Source: an uncultured Fastidiosipila sp.
GTDB taxonomy: Bacteria; Bacillota; Clostridia; Saccharofermentanales; Fastidiosipilaceae
Direction of reading: 5' to 3'
Assembly (NCBI GenBank): GCA_938014865.1
Contig: CALLQJ010000356.1
Location: 1 to 19,133, forward strand
DNA length: 19,133 bases
This document shows, piece after piece, positions 16,037 through 19,133 of this stretch (the first letter of the stretch is position 1; each line of letters begins with the position of its first letter). Both the position numbers and the translations under genes were made by a program. The notes beneath the pieces were generated by a model. It searched no databases, had not been told where the DNA came from, and saw only the letters and a program-made list of their open reading frames with translations.

Positions 16037-17044
16037 TTATATTTGTCTCTGCAGCGTTTGTTCATCGTATATTTTCACAGCACAGACAGCACGCCGCATA
16101 TAATTTTCAGTTTCTTTTCTGTCGGGAATGGCCATACCGATAGCCCCATGATTCTTCACCGCTAAGGTACCCGCACAATTACAAAACAATGCAAGTTTAT
16201 CCAGGGGAAACTGTTCTTTTAAGCCTACACAAAGAGCTGCTGCAAAGGTGTCTCCGGCACCTGTCGGATCGATTGCTTTCTCATTTATTCCTTCGGCTAC
16301 CGCAACAGACCCGCCTTTGCTGATAACAGCACCGTCTTTATCCCGCGTGATCGCTACCACTTCAGGGCCCATATTGTGCAGTTCTCTGATCACATCTTTT
16401 ATCTCACTGCACTGCGTAAGAATCTGCGCTTCTTCCAAAGTCGGGGAAACAATATCGGCTTGACTTACTACATAGCGAAGACGGTCTAAGGCTTCAGCAT
16501 TCTCTGTTAATTCCGTACGAATATTCGGATCGAAGGAGAGATAGACATTATTTTTCTTGGCAAGCTTAATCAACTGATAGCAGCTCTCACGCATTGTTTC
16601 ATTAAGTTCCAAAAGCATCCCGGGGAAATGGACCCCCCACGCTGATGCAATATATTTTTCATCTAAGTCTTCAGGCTTTAATCGGCTGCCGACAGAGTTC
16701 TTACGATAATATTGGTAGTTTCTGCCTTCTGCCGTATATTCTAAAAATGCAAGGCCTAACTGGCCTTCTTCACTGTAGCTTATGCCGCCGGTATCGACGC
16801 CCTGCGCCTGCAGTGTTTTTAAAACCATTTGACTTAATTTGTCTCTTCCCAGCTTGCCGATGAATGCTCCGTTTCCGCCCAGGAGTGACACAGCACAGGC
16901 AAATATACCGGCTGAGCCGCTGGCAGTTTTTATGACAGGTCCCGCATCCTCTATCAACATCCCTTCTTTACCCGGAATTAAATCAACTAAAAGCTCCCCT
17001 AGCGCTACAATAGGTTTGTTCTCTGTCATAAACTTTTCTGCCAT
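16037..17044 (-). CDS. PfkB-family sugar kinase (2-keto-3-deoxygluconate kinase-like)
   Basis: 335 residues, ribokinase fold. The second PfkB signature DPTGAGDTF (259-267) carries the catalytic base D265. GELLVD (16-21), YYR (112-114, typical of 2-keto-3-deoxygluconate kinases) and FDPNIR (171-176) support a keto-sugar acid kinase. The first signature is unusual: the GGxxxN stretch reads SGSAGIFA, so the Asn that usually contacts the sugar is Ile47. That could mean a different substrate. AGAGG lies 6 bases before the ATG. It is the first gene of its unit and is preceded by a strong promoter with an overlapping palindrome. It phosphorylates the sugar acid in the cytoplasm, possibly feeding a phospho-aldolase encoded elsewhere. 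Confidence 0.85.
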   Translation of the reverse strand: MAEKFMTENKPIVALGELLVDLIPGKEGMLIEDAGPVIKTASGSAGIFACAVSLLGGNGAFIGKLGRDKLSQMVLKTLQAQGVDTGGISYSEEGQLGLAFLEYTAEGRNYQYYRKNSVGSRLKPEDLDEKYIASAWGVHFPGMLLELNETMRESCYQLIKLAKKNNVYLSFDPNIRTELTENAEALDRLRYVVSQADIVSPTLEEAQILTQCSEIKDVIRELHNMGPEVVAITRDKDGAVISKGGSVAVAEGINEKAIDPTGAGDTFAAALCVGLKEQFPLDKLALFCNCAGTLAVKNHGAIGMAIPDRKETENYMRRAVCAVKIYDEQTLQRQI

Positions 17045-17081
17045 GTGTAACCTCTGTCTTTATAAAATTGTAAAGCAGGAT

Positions 17082-17094
17082 TTATTAGTAATAA
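17082..17094. promoter_or_regulatory. TTATTAGTAATAA odd palindrome, candidate operator
   Basis: A 13-bp palindrome (TTATTA, central G, TAATAA) lies downstream of the kinase start site. With its flanks it repeats exactly the 13-mer at 13733-13745 in front of the transporter operon. It is the best candidate for a shared binding site of the local LacI-family regulator. Confidence 0.45.
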
Positions 17095-17105
17095 TCAAAT
17101 ATTAT

Positions 17106-17119
17106 CAGTAATATTACTG
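17106..17119. promoter_or_regulatory. Perfect palindrome CAGTAATATTACTG over the kinase start site
   Basis: A 14-bp perfect palindrome lies just downstream of the -10 box of the kinase promoter and covers the predicted start of transcription. Its position is ideal for repression. Its AGTAAT half matches part of the TTATTAGTAATAA site 24 bases away, so one regulator could occupy both. Confidence 0.55.
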
Positions 17120-17121
17120 TC

Positions 17122-17151
17122 AGTATAGATTAAAAAAATCAAATTTGTCAA
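17122..17151 (-). promoter_or_regulatory. Promoter of the kinase-aldolase-dehydrogenase unit
   Basis: On the minus strand a consensus TTGACA (17151-17146) is 18 bases from TATACT (17127-17122). The predicted start near 17115 falls inside the perfect palindrome at 17106-17119. Confidence 0.7.
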
Positions 17152-17222
17152 CTCAACGCCTTGATTAATACGTATTTGGAAATTCCTTTGCGTTTTCCTC
17201 AATTAATATCTTTCTAATGATT

Positions 17223-17251
17223 TTGACTTCTGATATTAATAAAGAGATAAT
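17223..17251 (+). promoter_or_regulatory. Promoter of the LacI-family regulator gene
   Basis: TTGACT (17223-17228) is 17 bases from GATAAT (17246-17251). Transcription would start near 17258, about 29 bases before the ATG. AAGGAG (17273-17278) is the ribosome site, 8 bases from the ATG at 17287. Confidence 0.6.
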
Positions 17252-17286
17252 ATTAGCACTTAAGATTTTTATAAGGAGATTTTTTC

Positions 17287-18375
17287 ATGAAAAAGTCTAC
17301 CATGCAGGATGTGGCAGATTTAGCCGGTGTCTCTCAAGCTTCTGTATCTTTGATTTTAAATAATAACGATAAGATTACATTCAGCAATGAAACAAAAGAG
17401 CGCGTCTTTGAAGCTGCCCGGAAATTAGATTATTCTTTGCCCCGCAGGAAACACAAAAAAAGCAGCAGCCAAAGCAAAATGCTTCTCGTACTTGTCCCTA
17501 CCCTAACCAATCAATATTACAGTGAACTCGTTCAGTTCCTTGAGGGGTATGCCGACCGTCTCGGCTACAGGGTTATATTATGTAATACATTCAGACGGCC
17601 TGATCTTGAAAAATTTTATTTGGATACATTCCTGAGCGATTCCCTTGAAGGCGTTATTTATGCCTTTTTACCGAGTTTTCCCAGATTAGTTGAGCAAATA
17701 TCAAAAACGCTCCCGGTTGTGATTATCGGCGAAAAACATGAAGATTTATCAATCTGCTCAATAGAACTCAGCAATATTACGGCAGGATCTATGCTGGCAG
17801 AACATCTTTATCAGCTCGGACACCGGAATTTTGCCTTTTTCTCGACACCTTTCAATCATCTCACCATGGCCAGAAGCCAGCGGCTTGAAGGCATCAAATC
17901 GCAGCTGAAAAGTCATGGCCTCGGAGAATCATCCCTTCAAGTCATTGTAGAGGACGAAAAAAGAGAGGCCGAGAGTCAGGAAGATGCACAACCTTATGAG
18001 TTCGAAGTGGGCCGCAGGCTTTGCAGGAAATTTCTGACGGAAAATAAGTCAAACGCTACCGCACTGATTGCGGTTAACGATATGACTGCCATCGGCATCA
18101 TGCATGAATTGAAGTGCGAGCACTATAATATTCCGGAAGATTATTCCGTTGCCGGTTTTGACAATATATTTTCCTCAGGCATTACGACACCCGGACTGAC
18201 CACCATCGATCATCACCTGCAAAGGAGATGCCGCTCTGCCGTTGATATGATTTTAGAAATGAATACGGTGACCGAGGATAAAAAACAAAGTTATCTGAAC
18301 AAGATTGAGTACACACCTTATCTTGTAAACAGAGGATCAACGGGAAAAGCCAAGGCAAAACAGAAAACGAATTAA
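17287..18375 (+). CDS. LacI-family transcriptional regulator
   Basis: 362 residues. The N-terminal helix-turn-helix is clear (TMQDVADLAGVSQASVSLILN, residues 5-25). A periplasmic-binding-like sensor domain follows from about residue 64, with the usual repeated blocks: LVLVPTLTNQYYSELV, GHRNFAFF, TALIAVNDMTAIGIM, VAGFDNI and TTIDHH. The region after LDY (47-49), normally PNxxARxL forming the DNA-contacting hinge helix, reads SLPRRKHKKSSSQ here, so the canonical Ala-Arg-x-Leu is missing. The gene is divergent from the kinase gene, with 242 bases between them that hold both promoters and two palindromes. It is presumably a repressor that is relieved when the imported sugar or a breakdown product binds (inference from the family). 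The start is fixed by AAGGAG eight bases upstream. Confidence 0.92.
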   Translation: MKKSTMQDVADLAGVSQASVSLILNNNDKITFSNETKERVFEAARKLDYSLPRRKHKKSSSQSKMLLVLVPTLTNQYYSELVQFLEGYADRLGYRVILCNTFRRPDLEKFYLDTFLSDSLEGVIYAFLPSFPRLVEQISKTLPVVIIGEKHEDLSICSIELSNITAGSMLAEHLYQLGHRNFAFFSTPFNHLTMARSQRLEGIKSQLKSHGLGESSLQVIVEDEKREAESQEDAQPYEFEVGRRLCRKFLTENKSNATALIAVNDMTAIGIMHELKCEHYNIPEDYSVAGFDNIFSSGITTPGLTTIDHHLQRRCRSAVDMILEMNTVTEDKKQSYLNKIEYTPYLVNRGSTGKAKAKQKTN

Positions 18376-18430
18376 TAGGGCTTTTTAGAAAAAAGCACTT
18401 CGCGGAAATCCGGCGAAACTATTAAGAATA

Positions 18431-18501
18431 AAAAGAGAGCCGCTGCAGGCTGCCTTTTCAGAGCTTAAACAAAGAAAAGCTGTCCTGCACGGCTCTCTTT
18501 T
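18431..18501 (+). terminator. Long hairpin terminator after the regulator gene, likely bidirectional
   Basis: AAAAGAGAGCCG (18431-18442) pairs perfectly with CGGCTCTCTTTT (18490-18501). The stem continues inward with TGCAGG/CCTGCA and CTTTTC/GAAAAG after small bulges. In the plus direction it ends in CTCTTTTATC, and in the minus direction in CTCTTTTTATTC. It ends the regulator transcript and also insulates the locus from the gene remnant to the right. Confidence 0.85.
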
Positions 18502-18569
18502 ATCATGGATGAAAATAAGCGAAAACACCGCCCCCTGAATCTTCGGTTCCGGAATCAACAAAAAATTAG

Positions 18570-19097
18570 ATGAAGGTGAAAGGGCGAGACGGCGCAAGGA
18601 TTTCTGCTGACCGCCTGCTTCTTCTGGAAGACTTCCTGCACTATTTCGCCTTCCGGGACTTGACCTTTGCCTTTGAATTAAAAACACGCGGCATCGCGGA
18701 GGACGTCCTGCAGCTGCTTACGCGCTATCAGGTAAAGGAAAAATCCTTTATTACCTCTTTTCATCCGGAGGATCTGAAAGCGGCAAGAGCTTCGGACGGG
18801 AAGATCCGCCTGGGCTGGCTCACGCGGACTTTTGATGCAAAGTGTCTGGCCTTTATAAAAGAGTACGGGATCAATCAGCTCTGTCTTCCCGGAAGCAGCC
18901 TGACGAAGGATTTAGTGGACGCAATACAAGCGCAGGGCATCTCGGTGAGAGCCTGGGCGGTAGGAAGTCCGGAGATTATGAAGCAAGTGCTGGAGAGCGG
19001 GGCCAGAGGCGGGATGACCATCGATTATCCCGATGTCCTGAAACAGTACTTAGATAAAACGGAAGCAAAGGCTTCCGGCCTTTTGCGAGAGATATGA
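18570..19097 (+). pseudogene. Truncated glycerophosphodiester phosphodiesterase (N-terminal half missing)
   Basis: The 175-residue frame matches the C-terminal part of GDPD-family enzymes: LLEDFLHYF, then FAFELK with E36 and K38, SFHPEDL (63-69), and the C-terminal WAVGSPEIMKQVL...GGMTIDYPD. The N-terminal HRG, the E-x-D metal site and the second catalytic His are absent, and the frame is closed by TAG immediately upstream of its first ATG, with no ribosome site. Only the regulator's terminator lies upstream, so the missing half is not nearby. Intact enzymes release sn-glycerol-3-phosphate from deacylated phospholipids; this remnant should be inactive. Its GC (53% and 62% in two 60-base samples) exceeds that of the regulator gene (38% and 48%), which suggests a boundary between DNA of different origin, or an assembly join. 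Confidence 0.75.
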
Positions 19098-19133
19098 TCG
19101 TTTCAATGATCGCTTTGTTTGATTTGTTGAATT

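Noticed and set aside
18570..19097. Intact small enzyme of 175 residues
   Set aside because: The N-terminal metal site and catalytic His of the GDPD family are missing and there is no ribosome site, so it is a remnant.
1..19133. tRNA, rRNA, CRISPR array or insertion sequence
   Set aside because: No cloverleaf, rRNA core sequence, regularly spaced repeats or transposase-like frame was recognised on either strand.

Overview
The window looks like one end of a contig from a Gram-positive Bacillota, probably a gut-type Clostridia relative. The evidence is strong AGGAGG-type ribosome sites, a lipoprotein solute-binding protein with LplB/YtcP-type permeases and no local ATPase, a LacI-family regulator, and moderate GC. 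The first 49 bases are not genomic. They are an Illumina TruSeq index adapter (end of P7, an 8-nt index, then the complete 34-nt read-2 adapter), so biology starts at about base 50.

Layout. Thirteen genes lie on the minus strand and form two transcription units facing away from a plus-strand lacI-type regulator (17287-18375). Unit A (17044 down to 14272) encodes a PfkB kinase resembling 2-keto-3-deoxygluconate kinase, an HpcH/HpaI class II pyruvate aldolase, and a D-2-hydroxyacid (glycerate/hydroxypyruvate-type) dehydrogenase. It ends at a clear hairpin terminator (14125-14168). A 570-base non-coding stretch follows, holding the promoter region of unit B. Unit B (13703 down to 144) encodes two sugar ABC permeases, a lipoprotein binding protein, a DegT/DnrJ-type PLP aminotransferase, an N-acetylneuraminate-lyase/DHDPS-family lyase, an aldo/keto reductase, a sialidase-fold protein with an Ig-like tail, an SGNH sialate-O-acetylesterase-like (SASA) esterase, a GH42-like TIM-barrel protein, and a second sialidase-fold (BNR_2) protein. 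It ends at a terminator (53-72) next to the adapter. At the right edge a plus-strand remnant of a glycerophosphodiester phosphodiesterase lacks its N-terminal half and has visibly higher GC.

How the genes may work together (inference). A decorated oligosaccharide is captured by the lipoprotein, imported by the permeases with an ATPase encoded elsewhere, and dismantled in the cytoplasm: the esterase, both sialidase-fold proteins and the GH42-like protein have no signal peptide. The released acidic sugar would be handled by two pyruvate-forming aldolase-type enzymes, a reductase, an aminotransferase, a keto-deoxy-sugar kinase and a hydroxyacid dehydrogenase. The set resembles a sialic-acid (nonulosonate) or 2-keto-3-deoxy-acid locus, but nanE, nanK, nagA and nagB are absent, key residues in one sialidase-fold protein and in the lyase are non-canonical, and an amino-sugar-type aminotransferase is embedded. 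The substrate is therefore probably not plain Neu5Ac, and the locus is a candidate for an undescribed catabolic route. A shared TTATTAG-centred motif upstream of both units suggests co-regulation by the divergent LacI-family protein, whose hinge region is itself atypical.
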